Shown piece by piece: positions 22,314 to 27,984 of a stretch of 27,984 bases of DNA. The translations under genes and the position numbers were made by a program. The stretch's first letter is position 1, and each line of letters begins with the position of its first letter. The notes beneath the pieces are model-generated. The model was not told the DNA's origin. It was given only the letters and a program-made list of their open reading frames with translations, and made no database searches. This stretch comes from a virus. Where the stretch lies: positions 1 through 27,984 of IMG/VR virus record IMGVR_UViG_3300017770_000114; one strand, written 5' to 3'.

Positions 22314-22616
22314 ATGGCATATAATCGTGCAAATAAAAACAAAAGAACTTTTCACAATAAAAGTTTTAATAACAAACCTTTTGAAAAAAAGGAATATGTA
22401 AAACCCAAAGGGTTACAAGTTATTGTAAAAAATGGTGACATCCAAAAAGCATTAAGAAAACTTAAACGTATAATTAAGGATGATGGTCTTTTAGATGATA
22501 TTAAAAATAAATCTCATTACAGGAAACCATCAGAAATTAAAAGAGAAAAGAAAAAGGCAGGTCGTGCCAGATGGTTAAAGAAAAGAAAAGAGTTTAGACA
22601 AAATCATGGTTACTAA
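22314..22616 (+). CDS. rpsU: Phage-encoded ribosomal protein bS21 homologue
   Basis: 100 residues. After a basic, disordered N-terminal extension (1-32) comes the bS21 pattern: LQVIVKNGDIQKALRKLKRIIKDDG (strand and first helix), LLDDIKNKSHYRKPSEIKREKKKAGRARWLKKRKE (second, basic helix). Cellular bS21 has about 70 residues, so this form carries an extra N-terminus. bS21 sits near the 3' end of 16S rRNA and the anti-Shine-Dalgarno. Phage bS21 homologues are known from pelagiphages and other marine viruses. It has a strong Shine-Dalgarno (ACGGAGG) and follows a promoter predicted to give leaderless mRNA. It may replace host bS21 in ribosomes during infection. Confidence 0.85.
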   Translation: MAYNRANKNKRTFHNKSFNNKPFEKKEYVKPKGLQVIVKNGDIQKALRKLKRIIKDDGLLDDIKNKSHYRKPSEIKREKKKAGRARWLKKRKEFRQNHGY

Positions 22617-22966
22617 TGTCAAACGATAATGATAATGATAAAGACCCTAAAATTATCAAGGGGCCTTGGTTGGATGAAAACCAATTAACTCAAGAAGTCA
22701 TCAATGATTTAAATCGATTAGATCAAGAAGAGAAATTTAAAGAACAGGCGAAAGAACAAACACAACCGTTTGAAGAAAGAGTCACTGTAGAACTGATTGA
22801 GTATTTTCAAAGATCGCACAAAAGAAAACAAGAGATAAAGGCGTTAGTTGATTTAAATAAGATTAAAGCTGGAATAATCGAAGGTTTAAGAATACAAGAA
22901 ACAAAACTAAAACAGGTTATTGTAGAATTAGAAAAACGAATAAAAGAGTTGGAAAATAAAAAATGA
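22616..22966 (+). CDS. Charged coiled-coil protein, unknown
   Basis: 116 residues. An Asp/Asn-rich start (NDNDNDKDPK) and an IKGPWLDENQLTQEVINDLNRLD segment lead to a C-terminal coiled coil (LRIQETKLKQVIVELEKRIKELENKK). It lies between bS21 and RNase H; in T4 the gene near RNase H encodes late-transcription co-activator gp33, but I see no sequence resemblance to justify that. Its ATG overlaps the bS21 stop, and its stop overlaps the RNase H start. Confidence 0.75.
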   Translation: MSNDNDNDKDPKIIKGPWLDENQLTQEVINDLNRLDQEEKFKEQAKEQTQPFEERVTVELIEYFQRSHKRKQEIKALVDLNKIKAGIIEGLRIQETKLKQVIVELEKRIKELENKK

Positions 22967-23808
22967 TTATTATTGATATGAATCAAATTAGTGTTGCTAG
23001 TTTAATGATGCATTTATCTATGGAAAAAACAAAGATAGTTGAAACAGATAAAGTAAGACACATGATTCTAAATTCTATTAGAATGTATAGACAACAATTC
23101 AATGAAGAATATGGTGAAGTTGTTTTAGCATATGATAGTAAACATTATTGGCGTAGAGATTTCTTTCCTTACTACAAAAAGAATCGTAAAAAGGTAAGAG
23201 ATAATGATGGTAATAATTGGGAAGATATATTTGAATGTTTAAATAAAATTAAACAAGAGATCAAAGATTATATGCCTTACAAACATCTTGAGATACAAGG
23301 TGCAGAGGCAGATGATATTATTGCAGTATTGGCAAAAAACATCGATGAAAAAATGATGATTGTCAGTGGCGATAAAGACTTCATACAATTGCATAAATAT
23401 AAACAAGTACGACAATATAGTCCTATACTAAAAAAATTAGTACAGGGTGAAGACCCAATCGACTATATAAAAGTACATATATTAAAAGGGGATTCGTCTG
23501 ATGGTATTCCTAATGTGTTGTCAAATGATAATGTATTTGTAGAAGGTATAAGACAAAGACCCCTAAGTAAAAAGAAGATCGAAGCGTGGAAAGAAGGCGA
23601 GTTTGAAGGCACTACAGCAACACAAGAAGTTATGAGAAATTATGAACGAAATAAAACACTTATAAACTTAGATTATGTTCCTGTTGAACTCTCTGAAAAT
23701 ATACTTAAAACATTTCACGAAGCTCCATGTGGAGATCGAAGTAAAATATTAAGTTTTTTTATTAATAGTAAATTAAAAGAACTTACAGAAAGTATAGGAG
23801 ACTTTTAA
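22963..23808 (+). CDS. rnh: RNase H / 5'-flap nuclease, T4 Rnh-like
   Basis: 281 residues. FEN-family landmarks: D5 in IIIDMNQ, LAYDSKHYWRRDFFPYYKKNR (D58 and the basic arch), GAEADDIIAV (E115, D117, D118), SGDKDFIQL (D137, D139) and GDSSDGIPN (D177, D180, helix-hairpin-helix entrance). Length and motif set match T4 RNase H, which removes RNA primers and flaps on the lagging strand and would complement the primase at 6447. The start overlaps the stop of the upstream gene. Confidence 0.93.
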   Translation: MIIIDMNQISVASLMMHLSMEKTKIVETDKVRHMILNSIRMYRQQFNEEYGEVVLAYDSKHYWRRDFFPYYKKNRKKVRDNDGNNWEDIFECLNKIKQEIKDYMPYKHLEIQGAEADDIIAVLAKNIDEKMMIVSGDKDFIQLHKYKQVRQYSPILKKLVQGEDPIDYIKVHILKGDSSDGIPNVLSNDNVFVEGIRQRPLSKKKIEAWKEGEFEGTTATQEVMRNYERNKTLINLDYVPVELSENILKTFHEAPCGDRSKILSFFINSKLKELTESIGDF

Positions 23809-23809
23809 A

Positions 23810-24298
23810 ATGGCAGTAAATAAAAATATATTTAACACTAATACTAACAGCTCGGGTACGTTGTTAATATCTGAAGTGTTAGATAAAGTACACAAAGCAA
23901 AAACAAAAGCAGATAAACTAAAAATTTTGCAAGCAAATGATTCTGCACCACTAAGAATGGTAATCAAATCTTCATTTGACCCAAAAATTGAATGGATATT
24001 ACCAAAGGGTGAAGTACCATTTAAAGCAAATGATGTTCCAGCTGGAACTGAACATACTAGACTTCATTCAGAGTCAAGAAAACTTTATCGTTTCATCAAA
24101 GGTGGTGATGCAGATACACCTCAGTACAAAAAAGAACTTATGTTTGTACAGATGTTAGAAGGTTTACATGAGTCAGAAGCAAGAATGTTAGTAAATGCAA
24201 AAGACAAATCTTTACATAAAGTATATAAAGGTTTATCAAAAGACTTGGTTAAACAAGCATTTAATTGGAACGAAGACTTTAATAGAATAGACGCATAG
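23810..24298 (+). CDS. DUF6433 family protein
   Basis: 162 residues with the pattern of DUF6433 as I know it from T4-like cyanophages: ISEVLDKVHKAKTKADKLKILQANDSAPLRMVIKSSFDP, ILPKGEVPFKANDVPAGTEHTRLHSESRKLYRFIKGG, KKELMFVQMLEGLHESEARMLVNAKDKSLHKVYKGL and VKQAFNW. It is fully soluble and mainly helical, with no known function. Its constant place near replication genes in marine T4-like phages suggests a part in replication or transcription, but this is only context. Confidence 0.85.
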   Translation: MAVNKNIFNTNTNSSGTLLISEVLDKVHKAKTKADKLKILQANDSAPLRMVIKSSFDPKIEWILPKGEVPFKANDVPAGTEHTRLHSESRKLYRFIKGGDADTPQYKKELMFVQMLEGLHESEARMLVNAKDKSLHKVYKGLSKDLVKQAFNWNEDFNRIDA

Positions 24299-24306
24299 GT
24301 GGTAAA

Positions 24307-24858
24307 TTGCAACTTGCAGATTACATTAAAATATACGAAAGTAAATTAAGTAAGAATCTTTGTAATGACATAATTAGTTTTTACAAAGAAAATGCTATTT
24401 GGAAAGACTCAACGTTTTCTAGCAACAAAGAAAACACTGGTTCGTCTAGTGTTAGTATGCGAGAACATTGGGTACGACCAGGTAAAAAATTCCACAATGA
24501 ACTAGACAAAACTTTTAAAGAATGTGTTCATTGGTATACGCAAGAATATCCTAGAATTACACCAATCGCATATACGGCATTTAGAATAAACCACTATGGT
24601 AAAGGTGGATTTATGAGAAACCATGTTGACAATATTTACAAAAGTCATGGTCAACAATATGGTTATCCTCACTTAACATCTTTAGTATTTTTAAATGATG
24701 ACTATGAGGGAGGCGACTTCCTTATGTGTGATCAATCTATCAGACATAAACTCAACCAAGGTGATGTGATTGTCTTTCCTAGTAACTTTATGTTTGACCA
24801 TGAAGTTGAAAAAGTTACTAAAGGTGATCGATATACCTGTATGACATGGATAATGTAA
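24307..24858 (+). CDS. 2OG-Fe(II) oxygenase, prolyl-4-hydroxylase-like
   Basis: 183 residues with a TTG start at 24307, supported by AGGTGG at 24297-24302. Iron ligands H106-x-D108 (MRNHVDN) and H165 (MFDHEVEKV), with R175 for 2-oxoglutarate, sit in the P4Hc-like pattern: HLTSLVFLNDDYEGGDFLM and NQGDVIVFPSN. Enzymes of this type hydroxylate proline or other side chains; some act on ribosomal proteins, which would fit the bS21 neighbourhood, but the substrate cannot be read from sequence. A second oxygenase follows directly. Confidence 0.85.
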   Translation: MQLADYIKIYESKLSKNLCNDIISFYKENAIWKDSTFSSNKENTGSSSVSMREHWVRPGKKFHNELDKTFKECVHWYTQEYPRITPIAYTAFRINHYGKGGFMRNHVDNIYKSHGQQYGYPHLTSLVFLNDDYEGGDFLMCDQSIRHKLNQGDVIVFPSNFMFDHEVEKVTKGDRYTCMTWIM

Positions 24859-24859
24859 A

Positions 24860-25474
24860 ATGAACTACATGAACGGAAAATTCAGACACCAAAGAGTATT
24901 CTCAACACACATTTTTTCTTGCGATAATTTTTATCCATTTGTAGAAGAATTAAATGCTACTGTTCAATTAGGATACGAACCACATATTCCTAATTGGCAA
25001 TCTAGACCTAATCTTCACAAAGAAAATAACTTTAAAAATTTTGCAGAATATATTATCGAAGCAAACAAAGAAGTAATTCGTGATAACTTAGGTTATATAT
25101 TTGATGATATTAGAATTACAGACATGTGGGCAAATGTATTGAAACCTGGTGAGTATCACGCACCACACACACATTCAAATAATTTTTACAGTGGTGTGTT
25201 TTATCTAGACGCAGATAACACATCTGGCATTTGTTTTTCTGACCCCAAATCACAAGCAAATGTTATTGTACCCGAATCAAATCCAAATCTAGACAATGCA
25301 AATGTTCTAGAATACAAGGCCGAATCGAACCGAATCTACATATTTCCTAGTTGGATTTCTCATTGGGTACCCGTATTAAAAGGGAACAAAACTAGAACAT
25401 CTGTATCTTGGAACATTCAACTTAAAGGAAACGTAGGAAAATCAACACATTTTCAGAGTGCTTTTTTTGAATAA
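24860..25474 (+). CDS. Putative 2OG-Fe(II) oxygenase, PF13759-like
   Basis: 204 residues. The core WANVLKPGEYHAPHTHSNNFYSGVFYL carries H103-x-H105, and IFPSWISHWVPV (H168) with R179 in NKTRTSVSWN completes the metal and cosubstrate site. HPHxH-SGVxY is the hallmark of the PF13759 / TIGR02466 group of putative oxygenases frequent in marine phages and bacteria. It has HxH where most 2OG enzymes have HxD. The start is one base after the previous stop, with weak Shine-Dalgarno, so coupling is likely. Confidence 0.82.
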   Translation: MNYMNGKFRHQRVFSTHIFSCDNFYPFVEELNATVQLGYEPHIPNWQSRPNLHKENNFKNFAEYIIEANKEVIRDNLGYIFDDIRITDMWANVLKPGEYHAPHTHSNNFYSGVFYLDADNTSGICFSDPKSQANVIVPESNPNLDNANVLEYKAESNRIYIFPSWISHWVPVLKGNKTRTSVSWNIQLKGNVGKSTHFQSAFFE

Positions 25475-25490
25475 AATGCCAAATTAACCC

Positions 25491-25519
25491 TTGACTTAAT
25501 AGTATATGCTTGATAGTAT
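25491..25519 (+). promoter_or_regulatory. Sigma70-type promoter for the 25546 gene
   Basis: TTGACT at 25491-25496, a 17-base spacer, TAGTAT at 25514-25519, preceded by AACCC. Unlike its relatives it leaves a leader of about 20 bases with a GAGAGAGG Shine-Dalgarno. The palindrome TATAGCTATA (25517-25526) overlaps the -10 end and +1. Confidence 0.7.
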
Positions 25520-25545
25520 AGCTATATAACAAGAGAGAGGTTAAT

Positions 25546-25905
25546 ATGTACAAAGTAGAAAAAACGGCAGAAACACTATTCAACGGAGTTGATAACATGA
25601 TGAACGGTGCCAAAGAAGATTATATTAAATGGTCTACTATGGGTGGCAAAGAGTTAACAGGTTATACAAAAGAACAAGTTGATGGTTGGGACGATAAAAT
25701 CAAAGTAAAAGCTGGACAAAAATACATCAAGATTGTGAGAGACAATTCTGTATTTGCGTTTGTTAATATCAACAATACTAAATTCAAAAAAGGTGATATA
25801 TTTAAACCTGCGGGTTATAACAAACCTGCTTTGAATGCGGCAAGAGGAAATGTTTTAGAAGGTGGATACCACATTCAATGGACAGGTCCTTTATACTTAA
25901 AATAG
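25546..25905 (+). CDS. Small hypothetical protein
   Basis: 119 residues, not recognised. A helical N-terminus (YKVEKTAETLFNGVDNMMNGAKEDYIKW) precedes a probable small beta domain (DKIKVKAGQKYIKIVRDNSVFAFVNINNTKFKKGDIFKPAG, then GYHIQWTGPLYL). The KAGQKYIKIV...GDIFKPAG part resembles a small SH3-like barrel in outline only. It has its own promoter and good Shine-Dalgarno, so it is probably well expressed early. Confidence 0.75.
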   Translation: MYKVEKTAETLFNGVDNMMNGAKEDYIKWSTMGGKELTGYTKEQVDGWDDKIKVKAGQKYIKIVRDNSVFAFVNINNTKFKKGDIFKPAGYNKPALNAARGNVLEGGYHIQWTGPLYLK

Positions 25906-25922
25906 AAAGAGAGGTGTATAAT

Positions 25923-26096
25923 ATGAAAACGTTTTTATTAAGTACTGCGATTTTATCATTAATTATGGCTGTAGGTGCAATCGAAGATTGTGGTGGTCAT
26001 TGTATGGGTCAAGAGAATTGGGCAATGTTCTTTATCATGACAGGTATAGGATTAGTTTCAGGTCTCTTTGGAATATCTTTACAGGATAAACAATAA
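25923..26096 (+). CDS. Two-TM small membrane protein
   Basis: 57 residues from ATG 25923 behind GAGAGG. Two hydrophobic segments (about 3-20, FLLSTAILSLIMAVGA, and 33-51, AMFFIMTGIGLVSGLFGIS) are joined by a short loop with two cysteines (DCGGHC). The first may act as a signal sequence. Its function is unknown. It shares the transcript of the upstream gene, which ends in the RNA structure and terminator below. Confidence 0.7.
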   Translation: MKTFLLSTAILSLIMAVGAIEDCGGHCMGQENWAMFFIMTGIGLVSGLFGISLQDKQ

Positions 26097-26107
26097 AATT
26101 TACGAAT

Positions 26108-26192
26108 TGGGTTATGCGACCTCTCAACCTCATCATCAAAATGCATAACCCATACCCACACTATATTATGAGGTTGACTTGAAAAGTGGGTA
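26108..26192 (+). ncRNA. Predicted intramolecular kissing-hairpin RNA element
   Basis: Three perfect stems interlock. Stem A: TGGGTTATGC (26108-26117) with GCATAACCCA (26143-26152), 10 bp. Stem C: TACCCAC (26153-26159) with GTGGGTA (26186-26192), 7 bp. Stem B: TCAACCTCAT (26124-26133, loop of A) with ATGAGGTTGA (26168-26177, loop of C), 10 bp. The order A-B-A'-C-B'-C' is that of two kissing hairpins. Hairpins A and C abut with no gap, so they can stack. A strong terminator follows. It could be a riboswitch-like attenuator for the 26250 gene, a stable 3' end for the upstream message, or a separate small RNA. I know no family that it clearly matches. Confidence 0.7.
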
Positions 26193-26197
26193 CTATG

Positions 26198-26235
26198 TAG
26201 GGGGGCAACCATTCGGATATGCCCCCCTATTTTTT
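26198..26235 (+). terminator. Strong rho-independent terminator
   Basis: TAGGGGGGC (26198-26206) pairs with GCCCCCCTA (26221-26229), 9 bp, across a 14-base loop. TTTTTT (26230-26235) follows directly. It sits between the kissing-hairpin element and the Shine-Dalgarno (GAGGG) of the 26250 gene. Confidence 0.9.
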
Positions 26236-26249
26236 CTAAAGAGGGAACT

Positions 26250-26558
26250 ATGCCAAAAGTAAAAATTTCACAAAAAGAAAGAGACACAATTTCTCGTAGA
26301 AAACACTATGAGTATATTAAATCTTTAGGTGTCAATATTGACACAGATACAGGTATTATTTCAAATGATTTTTCTGGTTATGATATGCCAGATTATCAAT
26401 CTAATCGATGTTTGATTCCTACCAGTGACAAAATTTCTTATGTATCACCGAAGAAAGCATTACCTAAGTTAGAATTACCAGAGGGAAAGGCAATAAGTAT
26501 AGCATATAACAAGGGAAATTATCAACTCGTAGATAAGGAAGACTTGAAGAATGACTAA
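26250..26558 (+). CDS. Small hypothetical protein
   Basis: 102 residues, not recognised. It is basic in the N-terminal part (MPKVKISQKERDTISRRKHYEYIKSLG) and ends acidic. Hydrophobic content is low and no membrane segment is present. GAGGG at about 26241-26245 supports the ATG. It lies directly behind the terminator, so its expression would depend on read-through or an unrecognised promoter. It overlaps the metallopeptidase gene by 8 bases. Confidence 0.7.
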   Translation: MPKVKISQKERDTISRRKHYEYIKSLGVNIDTDTGIISNDFSGYDMPDYQSNRCLIPTSDKISYVSPKKALPKLELPEGKAISIAYNKGNYQLVDKEDLKND

Positions 26559-27036
26559 AAAGTTTGTAGGAAATATTGTTAGTGTATCTGGTGGAAACAA
26601 AAAACAAAGAACTGAAGTTTTTGAAATGGCATTCTGGTATATTGATAGATATATGTCAAGATTTAGAAGTCTAGAAATAGACATAGAATTAGTTTCAGAA
26701 AAGACTCTTGATTTTGAAGATGCTCATGGGTGGGCAGATAAAATGGATAGACGAAAGTTTGAAATAGAACTTAATAAAAATTTAAAAGGTGATGATTTTA
26801 TTACAATAGTATTTCATGAACTTTGTCATGTAGAACAATGGGCAAAAGGATTGTTATCTGATCTTAACAAAAAAGGTAGTATTGTAAGGTGGAAAGGTCA
26901 TATTTACGAAAACTTTCCATATACAAAACAACCATGGGAAAGACAGGCATATAGAAAACAAGAAGTTGCTTTGAAGTATTGGAAAAAATATAAGAAAAGC
27001 AAGGAAAATAAAATATTGACAATAGATGTAAAATAG
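26551..27036 (+). CDS. HExxH zinc metallopeptidase-like protein
   Basis: 161 residues. H89-E90-L-C-H93 (VFHELCHVEQW) is the zincin motif, and E130 in PWERQAY is the probable third zinc ligand, since a PxE-x-A helix follows the active site in SprT- and related phage metallopeptidases. Its substrate is unknown. It has no signal peptide, so it would act in the cytoplasm. It starts within the previous gene, with AAGGAAG (about 26536-26542) upstream. The promoter for the next gene lies in its last codons. Confidence 0.8.
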   Translation: MTKKFVGNIVSVSGGNKKQRTEVFEMAFWYIDRYMSRFRSLEIDIELVSEKTLDFEDAHGWADKMDRRKFEIELNKNLKGDDFITIVFHELCHVEQWAKGLLSDLNKKGSIVRWKGHIYENFPYTKQPWERQAYRKQEVALKYWKKYKKSKENKILTIDVK

Positions 27037-27044
27037 GTTATTAT
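27016..27044 (+). promoter_or_regulatory. Sigma70-type promoter, leaderless, for the 27051 gene
   Basis: TTGACA at 27016-27021, a 17-base spacer, and TATTAT at 27039-27044. The ATG at 27051 lies exactly 7 bases beyond the -10, that is, at the expected +1. It lacks the AACCC extension and overlaps the end of the metallopeptidase gene. Confidence 0.8.
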
Positions 27045-27050
27045 AGAATC

Positions 27051-27614
27051 ATGAATATATTTGAATTACATAAAGACCCAGTTATTTGTTCCGAAATGCA
27101 TTTAGATAAACATGTTGTAAAGATGCCAACAGAGTATTGTCAAATGTTATGTACAGCTCATCGTGTATTAGACGGAACTGAATACATAGGACAAACAAAG
27201 ACTGGTAGACGAGCAAAAAGGTGGAAACTAGATGATGAACGAGAATATAATCTTATGCTCGCTGGACACATCAAACACCCCGATACATTATGGGTAATGA
27301 AGTCAAGATCAAATTACTATAAGTTATTCTTTTTATACATGGCATTACTTGGCGAATACACTTATAGATACGGAAAGAAACATGGTGCAGGTAATTACTC
27401 TTTCTGGTTGCAAAGAGCACCAAATAATATACCTGATATTGGTTTAACTGAACTACCACAATGTATGCCAGATTATTGTAAAACTGATAATGTTATTAAA
27501 GCGTATCATAAATATTATATCAATGAGAAAAAAGGTTTCGCAACGTGGAAAGGCAAAATTAACGCAAGACCAATTCCGTCTTGGTATTTACAGGGGGAAA
27601 ATGGACTGGCATAA
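27051..27614 (+). CDS. Conserved marine T4-like phage protein, unknown function
   Basis: 187 residues. The opening MNIFELHKDPVICSEMHLDKHVVKMPTE, the CTAHRVLDG motif, HPDTLWVMKSRSNYYKLFFLYMALLGEYTYRYGKKH, and the LPQCMPDYCK...AYHKYYINEKK...WKGKINARPIPSWY tail form a pattern I know from many marine phages as a conserved protein without proven function. The conserved H, D, K and R residues suggest an enzyme, possibly acting on nucleic acid. It is first in its transcript and seems leaderless. The next gene begins inside its last codons. Confidence 0.8.
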   Translation: MNIFELHKDPVICSEMHLDKHVVKMPTEYCQMLCTAHRVLDGTEYIGQTKTGRRAKRWKLDDEREYNLMLAGHIKHPDTLWVMKSRSNYYKLFFLYMALLGEYTYRYGKKHGAGNYSFWLQRAPNNIPDIGLTELPQCMPDYCKTDNVIKAYHKYYINEKKGFATWKGKINARPIPSWYLQGENGLA

Positions 27615-27984
27615 GTTAGTGGATAAAACTTGGTTTTGGACTAAATGTTTATTTGCAGCTGGATTATTTTCTGTTGCAACATTTGTGTATGGTACATTTA
27701 ATCCAAATGCAAAAGTTATTAATAATATTCAAAGTGAATATGATGAAAAGTTAATTCAAAAATTAATTGATATGGATTTGCATGAACCATCATTTGAGTA
27801 TGTTAATAATGTACAGTTTGTTCAAGCAATGCATAAATGTATTGACTTTTTAAATATGACAACTACATATGAAAAGCGTGTACCATATGAAATGATTATT
27901 GGACAGGCAGCTTTAGAAAGTGGTTGGGGCGAATCAAGGTTTGCAAAACAAGCAAATAATCTTTTTGGTATTAGAACTTTTTCA
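27601..27984 (+). CDS. Glucosaminidase-type cell wall hydrolase, partial at the window end
   Basis: The first 128 residues are present and the frame runs off the window. Residues 10-30 (TWFWTKCLFAAGLFSVATFVY) are a membrane segment. The glucosaminidase (Bax/FlgJ-type, PF01832) core begins near residue 68: VPYEMIIGQAALESGWGESRFAKQANNLFGIRTF, with catalytic E106. Such enzymes cleave peptidoglycan glycan strands. The Ala/Gly-containing N-terminal segment could be a signal-anchor-release type sequence, which would let the enzyme act from the membrane without a holin. With the spanin pair at 3498-4281 it completes a lysis set. The GGGGG at 27593-27597 is a possible Shine-Dalgarno. Confidence 0.85.
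   Translation, partial: MDWHKLVDKTWFWTKCLFAAGLFSVATFVYGTFNPNAKVINNIQSEYDEKLIQKLIDMDLHEPSFEYVNNVQFVQAMHKCIDFLNMTTTYEKRVPYEMIIGQAALESGWGESRFAKQANNLFGIRTFS

Noticed and set aside
22616-22966. T4 gp33 (late transcription co-activator) for the gene before RNase H
   Set aside because: The position resembles the T4 order, but the sequence shows only a charged coiled coil with no gp33-like segment that I can recognise.
1-27984. tRNA genes, CRISPR arrays, insertion sequences and integrase/attachment sites
   Set aside because: I looked in the non-coding gaps and among the frames and saw no cloverleaf with conserved T-arm, no spaced direct repeats, no transposase and no integrase.

Overview
The window is a stretch of a T4-like (myovirus-type) marine bacteriophage genome. 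The evidence is its AT-rich composition, tight packing on one strand (every gene I accept is on +), a T4-type primase (gp61-like), a T4 RNase H-type flap nuclease, an aerobic ribonucleotide reductase pair, two exact TATAAATA T4-type late promoters, and many small proteins of families common in marine T4-like cyanophages and pelagiphages. A phage-encoded ribosomal protein bS21 and the strong A/T bias make a SAR11 (Pelagibacter)-type host plausible, but the host is inference.

Layout. 32-2717: conserved phage proteins and a DUF1353 protein. 2735-4729: a 2OG-Fe(II) oxygenase, then a lysis-type group with a small membrane protein, overlapping i-spanin and o-spanin genes, and a coiled-coil/C-terminal-TM protein. 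4750-6407: a DesII-like radical SAM enzyme overlapping a shortened DegT-type PLP aminotransferase, a nucleotide-sugar-like pair. 6447-13243: primase, a twitch-type radical SAM protein, NrdA, glutaredoxin-NrdB fusion, a zinc-ribbon microprotein, and a fused RimK ATP-grasp/RimB-like retropepsin protein. 13236-14439: PD-(D/E)XK nuclease and small basic proteins. 14444-18240: an overlapping cassette of PIG-L deacetylase, unknown protein, ATE/GNAT-like transferase, small protein, amidinotransferase and DxD glycosyltransferase. It ends in a structured RNA and a terminator. 18454-21876: a late-promoter block of secreted or membrane proteins, including a 601-residue very acidic protein. 21880-22200: a promoter, a GC-rich structured non-coding stretch, and a second promoter. 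22200-25474: membrane microprotein, bS21, RNase H, DUF6433 protein and two tandem 2OG oxygenases. 25491-27984: small proteins, an intergenic RNA predicted to form intramolecular kissing hairpins followed by a terminator, a HELCH zinc metallopeptidase, a conserved phage protein, and a glucosaminidase running off the end.

How it may work together. Three themes stand out. (1) Translation takeover: bS21, a RimK-RimB fusion, an ATE-like transferase, and four or five sigma70-type promoters whose expected +1 falls on or next to the start codon, implying leaderless mRNAs. (2) Sugar or small-molecule modification: DesII-like/DegT pair, PIG-L deacetylase, amidinotransferase and glycosyltransferase, together suggesting an amino- or guanidino-sugar decoration of unknown target. 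(3) Three separate structured RNA candidates in the only long non-coding gaps. A shared extended -35 element (AACCCTTGAC) links several promoters into one regulon. No tRNA, CRISPR array, insertion sequence or integrase was seen.
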